From: Cylindrotheca closterium
Lineage: Eukaryota; Bacillariophyta; Bacillariophyceae; Bacillariales; Bacillariaceae
NCBI GenBank assembly: GCA_933822405.4
Contig: CAKOGP040001858.1
Location: 1 to 64,000, forward strand
DNA length: 64,000 bases
Direction: 5' to 3'
The position numbers and the translations under genes were made by a program. Below, one piece after another: positions 31,817-43,280 of the stretch. Position 1 is the stretch's first letter. Every line of letters begins with the position of its first letter. The notes beneath the pieces are model-generated. The model was not told the origin of the DNA, did no database searches, and worked only from the letters and a program-made list of their open reading frames with translations.

Positions 31817-31931
31817 GAATCAAATGCTACGACAGCTTCATTGGTGTGTAGACGATGTTCTGAGCCGCGATTGGAGTTCGAGTTCTTGTATCTTCAATCC
31901 ATAAATCATGGCACAATCATTCAGCGTTGGC
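31817..31931 (-). repeat. inverted repeat, right arm
   Basis: Reverse complement of 30101-30220 with substitutions and a few missing bases near GGTGTGTAG. Ends where homology to the SWIB gene starts (31930). Confidence 0.85.
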
Positions 31932-32335
31932 CGTTTGTTTTCAGGATGTTGAAGGTTGTGTTCTCGAATGTATTCCCAGAGCGCCTTGACAATTTCCGTC
32001 CTCGCCATGGTGTCGCCCTTGCCCAAAAAGGCTGCTAGCTTTTTGGAAATTTTCTTTTTTTGCGCCAATCCCTTGGGTTTTTTTGCTTTCGCTTCCACAG
32101 CTGCCTCTTCTTCTTCGTCATCATCATTGCTGTCTTCTTCGTCAGAGGACATGGCATTAATGGCCTCTTCCAATGCCTTCTTGATGAATTTGTTCCTGGC
32201 CTTGAGATCAGCGCCTCCAAACTCTTTGCTCAGCAGTTTGATGAAGGCTTTGATTCCTGTGCTTTGCAAATCCACCGTGGGAATCAATTTGGCAATGGCT
32301 CGTTTCAGATCGTCGTCGGTGGGTTGGTCAGCCAT
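31838..32335 (-). pseudogene. truncated SWIB gene copy fused to inverted-repeat sequence
   Basis: The first ~137 codons are the same as in the SWIB gene at 24007-25056 (DEK_C domain and start of SWIB domain 1, to HPENKR). At 31930 the frame runs into the inverted repeat and adds 28 unrelated residues (PTLNDCAMIYGLKIQ...) before a stop. The duplicated upstream region could still drive it, giving a 165-residue protein with DEK_C but no complete SWIB domain. Most likely it is non-functional. Confidence 0.85.
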
Positions 32336-33275
32336 GTTTTCCTTATTGTATTGATTCTTGTCTTGTATTGAAATTCGTGTTTTTGTATTGTACTGTACTG
32401 TACTGTACTATATTGCTGTGTTGGTGTTGTCTTTTGTGTTTGATAGTTGTATATTCAATGTGTGACTTGTTTTGATCCTCTTATATGTTGCTGCTGTGTT
32501 TACTAGTTACTACTGTATGATAGCGCAAGCTGAATTTTTGTTGAAGTCGGCAGTTCTAATACACTACCAGTACTCTTGTACCGTACTGTAGTTTTTGAGA
32601 GAGATGAGAATAAGCCCCACCACAGTAAAATGCCAGCTGCCTTCCAATCATCATCCAAGTTTCTGTGTTCGTGCGTGGTACAGTAGTGGGAAGAAGGACG
32701 GACATTCGATCGAAATTGGCGCGGAGGCTGAGACGGAATACTACGCCAGTACCTTTTAAACAGCGCCTGGCCATGGCCTCACACATCATTCCATCCATCA
32801 TCTTGATATTCCAAAATGAGAATAACCATCAACCAGGACGACACTTGTGTTGTGTAGCATCAAAAACGGCAACAAAACTGCATCAATGAGTGACGTACAA
32901 GACAGCCTCCATGTATGAATGAATGAAAGATAGGATGCTTCCAGAATTAAGCTTTTAGCGGAACGAATGGATCGCATGCTGCTGCTGATCTCTCGTCATC
33001 CATGTGTGATGCATGCGTGGAGCGACACTGCACTTTCATGATTTTTTTTTGCAACCGCCACAACAGCAAAACCATAATTGAAGGATGTATGGACAAGCTT
33101 CAATCCTGCTGCTGATTGTATGGTGCTGGCGTATTAGCCTCTTTTTTGCACAGACAACCAGTCCTATACATCACTACTAGAGAACAAATCGCATAAATAT
33201 CTTCCTTCCACAAGAATCAATCAAGAACGTGCCGCAGCACTCCAGATTACGGGTGTCGTATCGCCATCCACCCGA

Positions 33276-33312
<37 letters not shown>

Positions 33313-34914
33313 CATTAAAATATATTCATTGCTTCGAAGCTAGTATCATCGAGAAAAAACTGTATTCAGCTCCAAGAAGGAACCAAGCCAAATGAAAGTA
33401 GGCTCAACACGTGAAGGAACCTGAAAACATCTATATTTCAAGGGGTCTCTCTTTTATTGATTGTGGTCAGGACCTACGAAGATCGAACTCATCATTGTCA
33501 CTCGACAAGAACTGTACCATGCTGTAATCGCTCAAGCAATTTCTTGAGTAGGACAAACTCGTGAGGGTCCATAAGGAAGGCGGTGGCCTGTTGTTTTGCC
33601 ATTTTATATGAAGGAATCATCACTCGTCCACTCACTACTGTGCGTGAGAGTGATCAAGTTTTTTTTTTCCAAAGCGAAGAAATGATCGATGCCGATTGGG
33701 CCCCAGGTTGATTTTGAGCAACCCAGCAGGGACCCAAAACACCTTCCTTCTGATGCAAAGAAATTGGTTCATCAACCACATTTCCATCGGACATCAATCT
33801 TCTGACGATGACGACGATCCAAATGTTCTCCGAAACCGTGTGTTGTTTCTTCCATCATCTCCTACAGTATAGGGGAAGCCAAAAAAATGAGACACCGCAC
33901 AAGTTCCTGCGCCTACCTACCTATGGTTACCTATTGTTACCTATGGTATACCATTGATAGATGGTGAATGGAGCCTACAAATGATGATATGAGGACGATC
34001 AATATTATTAGTAAAATGTACATGGTTCCAATCTCTCTTGACCACACGAAACACGAAACACCGCGGAAGCAAAGAGGAAGGGGAAAAGCAGAAGAAATCA
34101 AAACAAACCTGAAGTTTGACGCAACTGCTGGGAGTGGTGAATATTGATCGCGAGTATCTCACTGCAAACTAAAATTGTTCCTCCATTTGATTTATTTTAA
34201 AAAATGAAATATACTTCACACGAAAAGTACCATATAATGACATTATAAAGATTGCCTTTCCATTCATTTGACTTCCAAAGAAATATGAGTTTCGGCAAAG
34301 ATAATAAAGATACCCACCAATGCTCTCCATAATATACAGACTATTCCTTATTTTTAAATTTAAAAGTTCGTTGATTGAATCACTTCTTGGGCTGCGTTGG
34401 TTCCGTTACCTGTATAGTTTCTTTTATAATATATATATATATATATTGATAGGTTGCGTCTTCTCCACTTTCAACTTGTTTGGAGTTTGGAGGCTATTAA
34501 TACCAGTCCAAAGTTGTGGCTATAGAATCACTTCTTGGGCTGCGTTGGTTCCGTTACCTGTATAGTTTCTTTTATAATATATATATATATATATATTGAT
34601 AGGTTGCGTCTTCTCCACTTTCAACTTGTTTGGAGTTTGGAGGCTATTATTACCAGTCCAAAGTTGTGGCTATAGAAATGCTACCATTGGTCTACGGGCC
34701 GGTACACGTGTACAGTAGAATTCAACACGAGGATGATGGCGCACAATTCGTCGAAGTCAAAAAGCCAGAAAATCGATTTCATTTTCATTCTTGAGGAACT
34801 TTTGGAAAACCATCATAATTTGTCACGCACGAATTTGGAAACACCGAAGTTTCAGTTGCCCAGCAAAGCTCTACCAGTCTACAGAACTTCTCACGACACC
34901 ATGCCACTACCACC
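31930..34914 (+). repeat. segmental duplication, right copy (near-identical block)
   Basis: Matches 24652-27405. Differences: ~40 extra bases at ~32613-32652 (AGCCCCACCACAGTAAAATG), an extra tandem 150-bp unit at ~34377-34677, and scattered single-base changes. The intergenic part (32336-34732) has no gene; it repeats the (ATTG)n microsatellite at ~33277-33311. Confidence 0.95.
34377..34677 (+). repeat. two-copy 150-bp tandem repeat upstream of gene X (right)
   Basis: GAATCACTTCTTGGGCTGCG begins both units (34377 and 34526) and GTGGCTATAGAA closes both. They differ in the length of the inner (TA)n run. The left duplicate has a single, slightly different unit (~27048-27190). Confidence 0.9.
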
Positions 34915-36193
34915 GAAACGACCTAGTCCTTTTCGCACCAAAGGCACTCTTCCATATCATCCCAACTCCATGGTCAATGTTGATGGGACTGAAAGAATCT
35001 CTCTTGTCCCGGGTGTGCCGTTGCGATTTCAAACCGTGGTTCATGAAGCGATTACTCTTGCCCCTCATGAGATCATGCCAATGAAAGAAAAATGCGAATT
35101 GGAAAAGATAGAGTGTGATAAAACCATCACAATAGGCCGAGAAAAAATGAAGGAATATGATGCCGCACAAGTCTTTGCTGCAAACGAAATTAGCCGTCTC
35201 GAAACCCAACGTGCGGTAAAGCATGCAGAAAAGCAGCGTCTCCTCTCGGGATTGCAGGCTAAACGCCAGCGTCTGAAGATGGTACAAGCTGCAAAGAAAG
35301 CCAACAAGGGGATTCCAGACAAGCTCAAAACTCTGGACTTTTTGTTGTGAGTATTTCAAGTCTGTATCATCAAAACTATTTTATTCTTCAACTCTAATCA
35401 TCGATTCATTTCATCTGGCAGGAACCCCGAAACCATCCCAAAAGAGCATAAAGGCCTATCTAGACTACCTTTGCTGAATGTCAAGGGGGATTTGATTTGT
35501 GAAAGTGACACTCCTTCCGATCCCAGAAGTCCCTGGAACGATCCAAAGTTCAAGACGAAGACGACTTCTGACATCCGGGAAATCATTGACCGGTTTGACC
35601 GATTGAACTTTGAGAGCCATTTGCACTTCGATAGGCTTTGTGGGAAACGGTGGTTTTGTGCCAAGTACGGAACAAGCATTGGACGGGTGATCGCTAACGC
35701 TGAGTTTACCAAAGAAGACCTTATTCACTATCTCAAGTTGCTCGTTGGTGATGCTGAAGATCCTCTGCTTCAAGCTGAACTTCCTGCTGCCCACGCAGCA
35801 CCATCATCAACCCACTATTCCAATCAAGCCGTTGCCCCTCCTCTTAGTCCACATCAACCAATCATTGAGGCCTTGGAACCTGATGAAGGCAAAATGGTCA
35901 TCTCTTGTACTGATCTCAACAATGCCGACGACGTCTACAAAATCGCCAGCAAACTCGACCCTGAGGAGAAGCAGAAGCTCTTGAATAGACTCAAAAACGA
36001 TATCGATGCCACGATCATTGCTTCTGCCTCTATGGAAGTGACCACAGTCGAAATGAGTCCCGCCTCCTCTGTCACCGAGCAACAAGAGGATAGTAGCTCG
36101 GCGCCAAGAAACTTTGGTGAAACGCCTTCTCACGGTACCAACACTCCAGGTCAACGTGCCTCCCCCACCAACCAGGAATCGTCGTACGTGTAG
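34733..36193 (+). CDS. unknown gene X, right paralogue, complete, two exons
   Basis: Exons 34733-35346 and 35422-36193 (donor GTGAGT, acceptor TGGCAG) give 461 residues. The start MMAHNSSKSKSQK lies upstream of the segment that is broken in the left paralogue. I do not recognise a family. Residues ~115-200 are a charged helical region (EKCELEKIECDKTITIGREK; EISRLETQRAVKHAEKQRLL) likely to form a coiled coil. The second exon begins with a compact segment (LPLLNVKGDLICESDTPSD; FDRLNFESHLHFDRLCGKRW; LIHYLKLLVGDAEDP) shared loosely with the left copy, then a disordered Ser/Thr/Pro tail. No signal peptide or membrane span is seen. Confidence 0.7.
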
Positions 36194-36753
36194 AGCAGCT
36201 TCTACTATGAAAACTTGCATAACACTTCGCAGCTCTGTTCGCCGTACCATATACATGAAGACTTCAGGGTCAAACAAGCCCGTCCCAGCTTCCCTACAGC
36301 CATTCATTCGAACAGCCAGCGATGGCTGTTTCATGTCATGTCTCTTCACACACATTTACATATAAAAAAACATTGTAGTAGGAATCCTTTTCTTGCACCT
36401 TGATTTGTTTGGGAAAAAACGTAAAAAGATGAATGGTAGGAAACTATTGATTCACTCAGCATGGCAACTGCTAATAATAGTGCTGCAAAGATAGAATACT
36501 AGTCCTATGAACGAAGAAAAGGAGACTTCTATTGTAGGTTCTCATCCCTTTCCATTGAATGATTGCTTTTTTAAACTCTGCGCACACGGTTTGCGCCATC
36601 AATCAACTTGAATCCCGGGCATGGTTGCCTTGCTCTTTCATTTCTCTTCGCTTTTACTATTAAACTACCACAGCTTCTGCATTCCTACACAAGTTTGACA
36701 CTTTTTATGCGCACTGCATCACATTCTAATTTTTGACTTCTTGTGAATCAATC
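36194..36753. other. short intergenic stretch between convergent genes
   Basis: 3' flanks of gene X and the armadillo-like gene. No gene seen. Confidence 0.5.
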
Positions 36754-38739
36754 TCACTCGTCTTGGTGAATCTTGTCCATGACGCTTCTTGCACACTTGC
36801 AAATCTTTTCGTTTGCCTTGTCGTCGTCGCTATGTTGGAATGTATGTATGACACCCAACAACAAGACGTCAATTTCCCTAGCGTGGAGTTTGGCAGGCAT
36901 TCCATTGATGCTAACAATGCGAGCGAAGTAGTCACATCCGCAGTGCTGGATGTACGCATCGTCTGGCCAACGTTGCATTGTATCGATAACACAATCGATG
37001 CAGTCGCTTTCGGCAACTTCGTATTTTGTACCGGCGTGCTTGTGGTTTCCCAAGTTCTGTAGCAAGATGAGGACATTTCCTCGTATGTAATAGTCATCGG
37101 CATATCTCCCGGCAGTATCCAGGACTGTCTTGCATCCAATCGTGGCAATGGTTTGACGACTGCCAGCTGCGAACTTAGAAAGAGATACCAAAAGTGTCAG
37201 AGCGTAGTAAGCAAAGGTTTCAGATTTTGTGAACCATTTTTCCAAGGCAAGAATGATCGCAGCGACTCCATTCAAACGAACGATTCGCTCCGCGACTTTC
37301 TTTCTATCAGCTGCAGACTTGATCAATCGACTATCCGTTGCGCGCACAAGGACCTTCACAGACTCTCCAGCACTGTCACCATTCCTACTATCGCGAAGTC
37401 TTCGGAGCATTTTTGCAACTTCTTCTTCTGAAGGTGGGGCTTGGTCTTGCTGTGGAGCATCTGTTTTTGTCTCTTGAGTAGTTTCTGGTGCCTTTGCTAC
37501 CGTATCGATCTTTGATGCCTCTTTGACAGCAACAGCAGGAACTTCCTCAGGTTGTTCTTCTTTTGCTTGCTTTTCCTGTAGTAGTTTTGCTTCCTGTAGT
37601 AGTTTTGCCTTTTCTTTCTTTTCGGCTTGAATCATCTTGATTCGAACAAAGTAGCCTGCGCCACACTTCTGGATGTACTCCTTGTCAGACCACTTCTGCA
37701 TAGTCTGAACCACAATATCGATACAAGAATCTGTGGAGATCGCTTCTTTCGTCATCTCGTCTTCAAGTGTCGAGAGATTCAATAGCAGGGCCAATATGTT
37801 TCCTCGCAAGCAGTAGTTGCTTGGATGTCCTTTTCCAGTCTTGACTACTCGATCAAGCCCGACCTCAGCAATTGCCTTGCTTGCTTCCGGGACGATTTGT
37901 GTCAAGGCCACCAACAAGCAAGTAGCAACGTCGGCAATCTCACTCGACTCAGCTTGCCACTTTTCCATAGCTTCCATAATGATGCGGTTTCCGTCTCGCT
38001 TAGTAATGGTGTCCGCAATATGAATTCTAGATGTCTTGTCAGGGACAATTCTGTTGTCCAATGCCATGTCGAGTGCTTTGATCGACTCGTCGGCCTCTCC
38101 CAAAGTCTTGCTATTCTGCAATCTTTCTAACATGTTCTTGATCTGCGAGTCAGTTGGTGGAGTGACCCCATCTTCAGAGGTACTAGGTAACAGTCCATGG
38201 GGCATAGCATCGGGCAAGGTAGCATCAGCAACGCTCAAGGAAAAGTCGAGGGTAGAGCTATCATCGTCGGACTTATTTTCGGCGATGGAAATACCGCCAT
38301 CTGCTTCTTCCGCACTTGGAGCTTTGTCTTCAGCCTTAATATCCTCCCCTTTTAGGTCAATGCCAAGGTTTGCTAAGGTCGCTTCTAATTCTTGTTTTTT
38401 CTCTGGGTCTGATGCTACAGATGGGGCAACTCCGTCGCGTTCGTCCAAGGAAGTACTGGCGACGAGGCCTGACGTGTCGGTATGATCTTCAGAACTATCA
38501 TAGTACAAGGACAAGTCATCCGAATCAGACTTCTGCAGCCATTTGTCAAAGTCACCTTTTGGAATTTCATCTCTAGCTTCTGTTGAAAGGATGGGGTGTG
38601 TTGCGTCTTTGCTCGTCGTTCCAGCTGCTGGGCTCGTAACCTCCTTTGATTTCAGTACCGAGAACTCGCCATTTCCTGAGGTTGGATTGCTGCTATCGAG
38701 TGTTGCCAAATCATCATTATTCCTCGGTGATATTGGCAT
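36754..38739 (-). CDS. armadillo-like double-domain protein with acidic N-terminus
   Basis: A 661-residue intronless gene. Residues 1-195 are acidic and disordered. Two homologous helical domains follow (~200-365 and ~440-655). They share the order SEEEVAKMLRRLRDS-type opening, KALD/KVLV helix, R-x-NG/DG-x-x-I(I)xALEKW, YAxxLLVxLS, LRGN(I/V)L(A/I)LL(L/Q)NL, SxCIDxVxxTMQxWxDxxYIQxCG-x-x-YF(V/A)RI. This is an armadillo/HEAT-like superhelix of the kind used in protein binding. A basic coiled segment (~366-440) links them. It probably acts as a soluble scaffold; no partner can be inferred. A decayed fragment of its 3' end is at 29215-29735. Confidence 0.75.
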   Translation of the reverse strand: MPISPRNNDDLATLDSSNPTSGNGEFSVLKSKEVTSPAAGTTSKDATHPILSTEARDEIPKGDFDKWLQKSDSDDLSLYYDSSEDHTDTSGLVASTSLDERDGVAPSVASDPEKKQELEATLANLGIDLKGEDIKAEDKAPSAEEADGGISIAENKSDDDSSTLDFSLSVADATLPDAMPHGLLPSTSEDGVTPPTDSQIKNMLERLQNSKTLGEADESIKALDMALDNRIVPDKTSRIHIADTITKRDGNRIIMEAMEKWQAESSEIADVATCLLVALTQIVPEASKAIAEVGLDRVVKTGKGHPSNYCLRGNILALLLNLSTLEDEMTKEAISTDSCIDIVVQTMQKWSDKEYIQKCGAGYFVRIKMIQAEKKEKAKLLQEAKLLQEKQAKEEQPEEVPAVAVKEASKIDTVAKAPETTQETKTDAPQQDQAPPSEEEVAKMLRRLRDSRNGDSAGESVKVLVRATDSRLIKSAADRKKVAERIVRLNGVAAIILALEKWFTKSETFAYYALTLLVSLSKFAAGSRQTIATIGCKTVLDTAGRYADDYYIRGNVLILLQNLGNHKHAGTKYEVAESDCIDCVIDTMQRWPDDAYIQHCGCDYFARIVSINGMPAKLHAREIDVLLLGVIHTFQHSDDDKANEKICKCARSVMDKIHQDE

Positions 38740-40946
38740 CTTGAGAGATTCAAACTGCGTTGCTTTACTTCTTTCTGGCTTGTGGTATCAAAACAACAAT
38801 CGTGATTTCTTTCTGCGTGTTCCAGTCTCGTACAAGTATTTTGGAGAAAATCATCGCCAGTTGTGAGAGACAGTTGTTGCCGGCTTGCGCAATATTCTAA
38901 GTGCATCGCGCAAGCCGGTGACCAACGACAACCCGAAAATCATGTGAGTGATGAGTATATATGATGAGGGATGCGAGTTCTCGAAAACGTGCACTCCCCA
39001 ACTATTTTTATAACAACGACCATGCATAGTAGTACCCTATGGTCAACACCGAGAGGGAGGTAACAATATCTGACCACATGTGCTGTAAGCACACTAAGAG
39101 ATGATGATGGGATTGAAAAGGCGAGAATGACAACTAAAACATTGTGATACACATAATGAAAGGTCTCTAATGTGTTTCCGAAACATAGAGGAAGCAATGC
39201 TCTGGGGTATCATGAGCGCTCGGTCCCTTCAGAGGAATAATGCCGATATTCCAACAAAGCCTCGATTTTGAAGCTCTTCATTTGCATATCAAATAACACA
39301 GATACGTGTGAGAAAACGGAAGTCGCCAGCTTTGGAGTGGTTTAGCTCGATTGAAAGACGTCTTTTTCTCCGGTGGTTGCGTGGCACTATACACCGACAA
39401 TGTAAAAATAACACGTTTGTTCAAGAGGAACGAACTGCTTACCCTTCGAATGAGAAACGGATTTGTCAAGCCGACGAATGTGAAACAGACTGGTGACAGG
39501 AGGAAGCACGATGATCCAACAACGATTGGTGAAGGAGTGGGCTGGACCAAGAACCATTCAGGCACGACAATGCGGCCAGAAGGAAAGCAAAGAACGCCCT
39601 ACAGTGACGTTATAGATAGAAGTTGTAGATAGAAGGGGCACAATTCAGCATGACAATTGAAATCTAGTTAACGACGATAGTCGACGACAAATCCATAATG
39701 TTGTCGTATTCAGCTGACGTTACGATTGCGAATGGACAATACAGTATCCTTTGAGTAGGGAACAAAAGAAGTATCTCTACTAGATACATCGTGAAATATG
39801 AGATTAAGAAATGAGTCTGTGATAGCTAAAGTCAGATGATTACATACGGACACTTAGGAGGTGAAATTTCATATGCACGACCTTAGTACTAGAGTTACAA
39901 TATTATTATTCACAGTCTCCTTTGATTCGTTCGATGATAGCTTGGTAGAACGTATGGCTGTGGCATGTAGAAACGATGGTGAGGAGTTCCCTGGTAGCGG
40001 CTTTGTGAGCAGTTGATGTAGATGGTTCCACAAAAGATGTAGTAGCTGCAAATTGCCTGCAGAATGGCTCATGATCATTCATGAAGACCGTGTAGCGGAT
40101 GGCTGACACTCTGATCCATGCATTGGTGCTGTCGGCGACAGAAAGTTTCTGTTGTCAGAGGTTGCATTGGCACTCAATCTTCGGCTGCTGGCACCACACA
40201 ATAATTCCTGATTGTGTATTCCTTTGGCATTGTCGGGAACAAGCACGACATCCCTCACTGATATCTGGTTTTCTTGTAGCAGGAGCATAAGAAATCCATC
40301 CATTGCTTTAGCCATCATTGAAGAAATCTTGATTATCTATTCGTATGTTGAGGTTTGTGGGGCTGGATGCAGTTTCAGATTTTGAGTTGTCACGGGGGAA
40401 ATGTGATCGTGTCAACAGACAGGGGGAACTTCCATCGTGTCACAGAAGTTGGTCTCACCAAGATAAAGAAATGGCGGAGAAGTGAGCATCGATATATAAA
40501 AGGGCGTATTTGGCCCCAGCCTAAAAAGTAAACCGATATGTAAGGAACACCTCAAAACACCAGAGAAAAGCCTTCATTAAACCTTAAGGAGGACAAAACA
40601 GATTGGATTGGTAGAACCTTTCTTTCTGGAAAGGGTGCACAACGGTGTGCCTTCTTTTCGTTCCAAAAACTCCGACGGATGTTGAAAAATTATCCACCAC
40701 GTGGTGGCGGGAGACAATTTTAGCAATCGACCAATAATCGACTTACTCGAACACATGTATCATTTGAGTCAGTCGACTGCTCAGCGCAGACAGCACAATG
40801 CAATAATCAGTGAAAACAAAAGCCAGGATCGAGGGACGAAGTCGAAACACAGTGCGTGGCATTGGACATCAATAAGGCACCAGAGCAAGCCACAGGAACG
40901 AATAAAAGGCATCTGGATCGTGTTTGCCAAGCAGATCAATTTCGGC
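38740..40946. other. gene-poor stretch of 2.2 kb
   Basis: No gene I can support. Two overlapping minus-strand open frames (39906-40140 and 40079-40318) have a coding-like look (VSAIRYTVFMNDHEPFCRQF; RDVVLVPDNAKGIHNQEL) but switch frame near 40110 and match no family I know. They may be a decayed gene. The last ~250 bp is the 5' region of the CAF1 gene. Confidence 0.45.
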
Positions 40947-42177
40947 ATGGCTGCGATGACTTCAAAATCGACTTTGTCGACGGAATCGCCGCCCTTTAAC
41001 CCCAATCGCATTCTGGCCCATAACACACCCAGTCCTAGACGTTTCAATAGTCGAAGCCGTTCTAGTTCTCCCTATCGGAGTGCGTCAGCGGGATCCTATG
41101 TGAAAAATGACCATCCAAATTCCAATACAATTCCAAAGTTCAAGTTTGAACACAAGGGGTGAGTCAGTCAGTCGCGCAAAAAGTCGATGGCTAATTGTTT
41201 TCCGCTTTTGGAAGAACGAAATGGATTCATTGAGTGCCTACAATAAGAGGCCCGTCGATGCATATTTCTCTCTATAACAAAATGGAAGATTTCTAATTTA
41301 CTTTGTTTTATCTGTTTCTTCCAACAGCGAAACTCTGGAAATACGTAATGTTTGGGCGGAGAACTGTGAGGAGGAAATGCGGAACATTCGGGAGGTTGTC
41401 GAAAAGTACCCTTATGTGGCTATGGATACCGAATTTCCTGGTGTCGTTGCCAAGCCAGTAGCGGAATCTTATACTAGTGGTTATCACTACAAGTCTCTCA
41501 AGGTGAATGTTGACCTCCTGAAAATCATTCAACTCGGATTGAGCTTTGCTGATGAGGATGGCAACTTGTGTAAAGAATGCCCTTGTTGGCAATTCAATTT
41601 CAAGTTTGATTTGGACAGCGACATGTTTGCCCAAGATTCGATTGATTTGTTGGTCCATTCGGGCATCAGCTTTACGGATCATGCCATGCACGGAATTGAT
41701 CCTCTGTTGTTTGGAGAGTTGTTGATGGTTTCAGGTTTGGTTCTGGACGATAGAGTAAAGTGGGTCTCCTTCCATTCTGGTTATGACTTTGCCTACCTGC
41801 TTAACGTCTTGACTACTCAAGCTTTGCCTGCTGATGAGAAGTCTTTCTTTGAATTGTTGAAAGTCTACTTTCCCAAGATTTATGACATCAAGTACATGAC
41901 TTCGTTGTTAGATGGCCACCACTTCTTGGGAGGTCTATCCAAATTGGCTGACGACCTAGGATGCGAACGATTGGGCGCTGAACATCAAGCTGGATCCGAT
42001 AGTTTGCTCACTATGAGTGCTTTCTTTGCACTGGTCAAGGCCAAGTTCACAAAGAATGGAAAGGTGGACGATAAACGCTATGCGAACGAACTCTTTGGCT
42101 ATGGCAACAACCATACAGTCCGAAAGGGTGGTCCAAGTCGGGAAATGAGCACTGGCAGCGCCCCGGGCGCCGACTGA
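40947..42177 (+). CDS. CAF1: CCR4-NOT deadenylase subunit CAF1/POP2, two exons
   Basis: Exons 40947-41158 and 41328-42177 (donor GTGAGT, acceptor CAACAG, join GG|C) give 353 residues. A disordered Ser/Arg-rich N-terminus (PSPRRFNSRSRSSSPYRS) precedes the DEDD nuclease: motif I AMDTEFPG (D104, E106), motif II HSGYDFAYLL (D224), motif III EHQAGSDS (H290, D295). Conserved features RNVWAENCEEEMRNIRE, KVNVDLLKIIQLGLSF and HHFLGGLSKLADDL fit CNOT7/POP2. It is expected to shorten mRNA poly(A) tails as part of CCR4-NOT in the cytoplasm. The frame is open ~80 codons further upstream; I chose the first ATG next to conserved sequence, so the N-terminus may be longer. Confidence 0.95.
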
Positions 42178-42542
42178 AAATGAAATGGATGATGGATTGA
42201 ACGGAAGAACCAGGGGCAGCGTATTGTTGCAACGAGTAGAATCAAGTTTTAAGTTAGAATTGATGATGCTTTTCACATTCCTTCGTATGCGATGGGTCAT
42301 AAATCGGTGGCACTATGAAATCATTAACACTAGGAAGTGCATAAGGGTCGCCTTGTACGATAGTGCTATAATAGCGCGAGAGCCCTATCCATCCTTGGTA
42401 TTTGTGCCCAGAGGATCATATCGCTGGACATCGTTTGTGCCACCTGTGGGACAGCCGCAGCATCTGAATTCGTTCGACTAACCCGTAAACGAAGGCCACC
42501 TGAGAAACTCCTGTATGATGTGGATTACAATTCAGTCACCTT
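42178..42542. other. intergenic between convergent genes
   Basis: 3' flanks of CAF1 and the small basic-protein gene. Nothing else seen. Confidence 0.5.
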
Positions 42543-43280
42543 TCAGTTGCTTTTTCCGGGGATTGCCGCCGTCTTATTCTCGGCCAAGCTTTTCTGATAC
42601 AATGCTTCTACGACGGCACGAAAGCGCTTCTTCCTGTTCTTGGAGTTCAGACCACCGCCACCTTGAAGGGAAATGCAACTTTTGCTGTTCGAGGCTGATG
42701 ACATGGCCAAGGATTCTTCTCGCTGTCGTCTTTTCAGCGAACGTCTCAGAGCATCTTCTTTCCACTTGGGATGATCAAGATATTCCTTCAGGTTCCAGAT
42801 GATAACTGTATCTCCCAAGTATTGAAAATTGGTTTCCTTGAATAATGACGGCAGCTTTTGCCCGTTTGATGTGGCGGCGACCTTGCCTCCTGCGCCAGGC
42901 GCATTGGAGAGAATCATCTTGGAACGAATCGCTTTCGCTTTCAGTTGAATTGGTGTAGTCCCGCTCATGACTTGCGAACGGAACAAAGCTATAAATTTGA
43001 AACGGTCAACGAATAGGAGAGGAGGCAACCAAATCATCATAACCAGACCACAAACAAGAGTAGTACCGGTATCGGCGGAAAGATGAAAGAAGAATGGATC
43101 AGATAGGAAGGATTAGAAAAGAGAAGGATGAAGGATTCAAAGCCACAATACTTGGATCATTCACCCATCGATCAGTTTTACCGCACCATCACTATTCGTC
43201 AGCTTACCTTTATGAGCTTTCTTTTCCATAGCAGCGTCATTTGCAGTTGTTGTAGTTGCTGCAGTTGCAGTTTGTGTCAT
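42543..43280 (-). CDS. small basic protein of unknown function, two exons
   Basis: Exon 1 43280-43208 ends in a strong donor (AAAG|GTAAGC). Exon 2 begins at 42970 after CGCAAG, or at ~42993 after TTATAG; both fit the phase. With the first choice the protein has 166 residues. Residues ~25-100 hold MSGTTPIQLKAKAIRSKM and LFKETNFQYLGDTVIIWNLKEYLDHPKWKEDALRRSLKRRQR, which looks ordered and partly helical and is rich in Lys/Arg. The rest is Ser/Gly-rich and basic. A further ATG at 43352 would add 24 residues. Possibly nuclear or nucleolar; I recognise no family. Confidence 0.55.

Larger units (their letters stand above)
30101..31931. mobile_element. candidate inverted-repeat element carrying a captured gene fragment
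   Basis: A ~120-bp inverted repeat (30101-30220 versus 31817-31931, roughly 85-90% alike by eye) starts with GGCCAACG at both outer ends. It encloses ~1.6 kb that includes a broken copy of the gene at 57259-59334. Outer ends: left CACTGT|GGCCAACGTTGG; right, the repeat abuts the truncated SWIB gene exactly. No clear target-site duplication and no transposase are seen. It could be a non-autonomous, gene-capturing element or a chance inverted duplication formed at the duplication junction. 31141-31816 is otherwise unassigned. Confidence 0.5.

Noticed and set aside
31429..31851. 140-codon plus-strand open frame
   Set aside because: Starts without ATG, is low complexity, and its end is inverted-repeat sequence.
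39906..40318. Two overlapping minus-strand frames that look partly coding
   Set aside because: Frame switches and no recognisable family; noted as a possible relic but not called as a gene.
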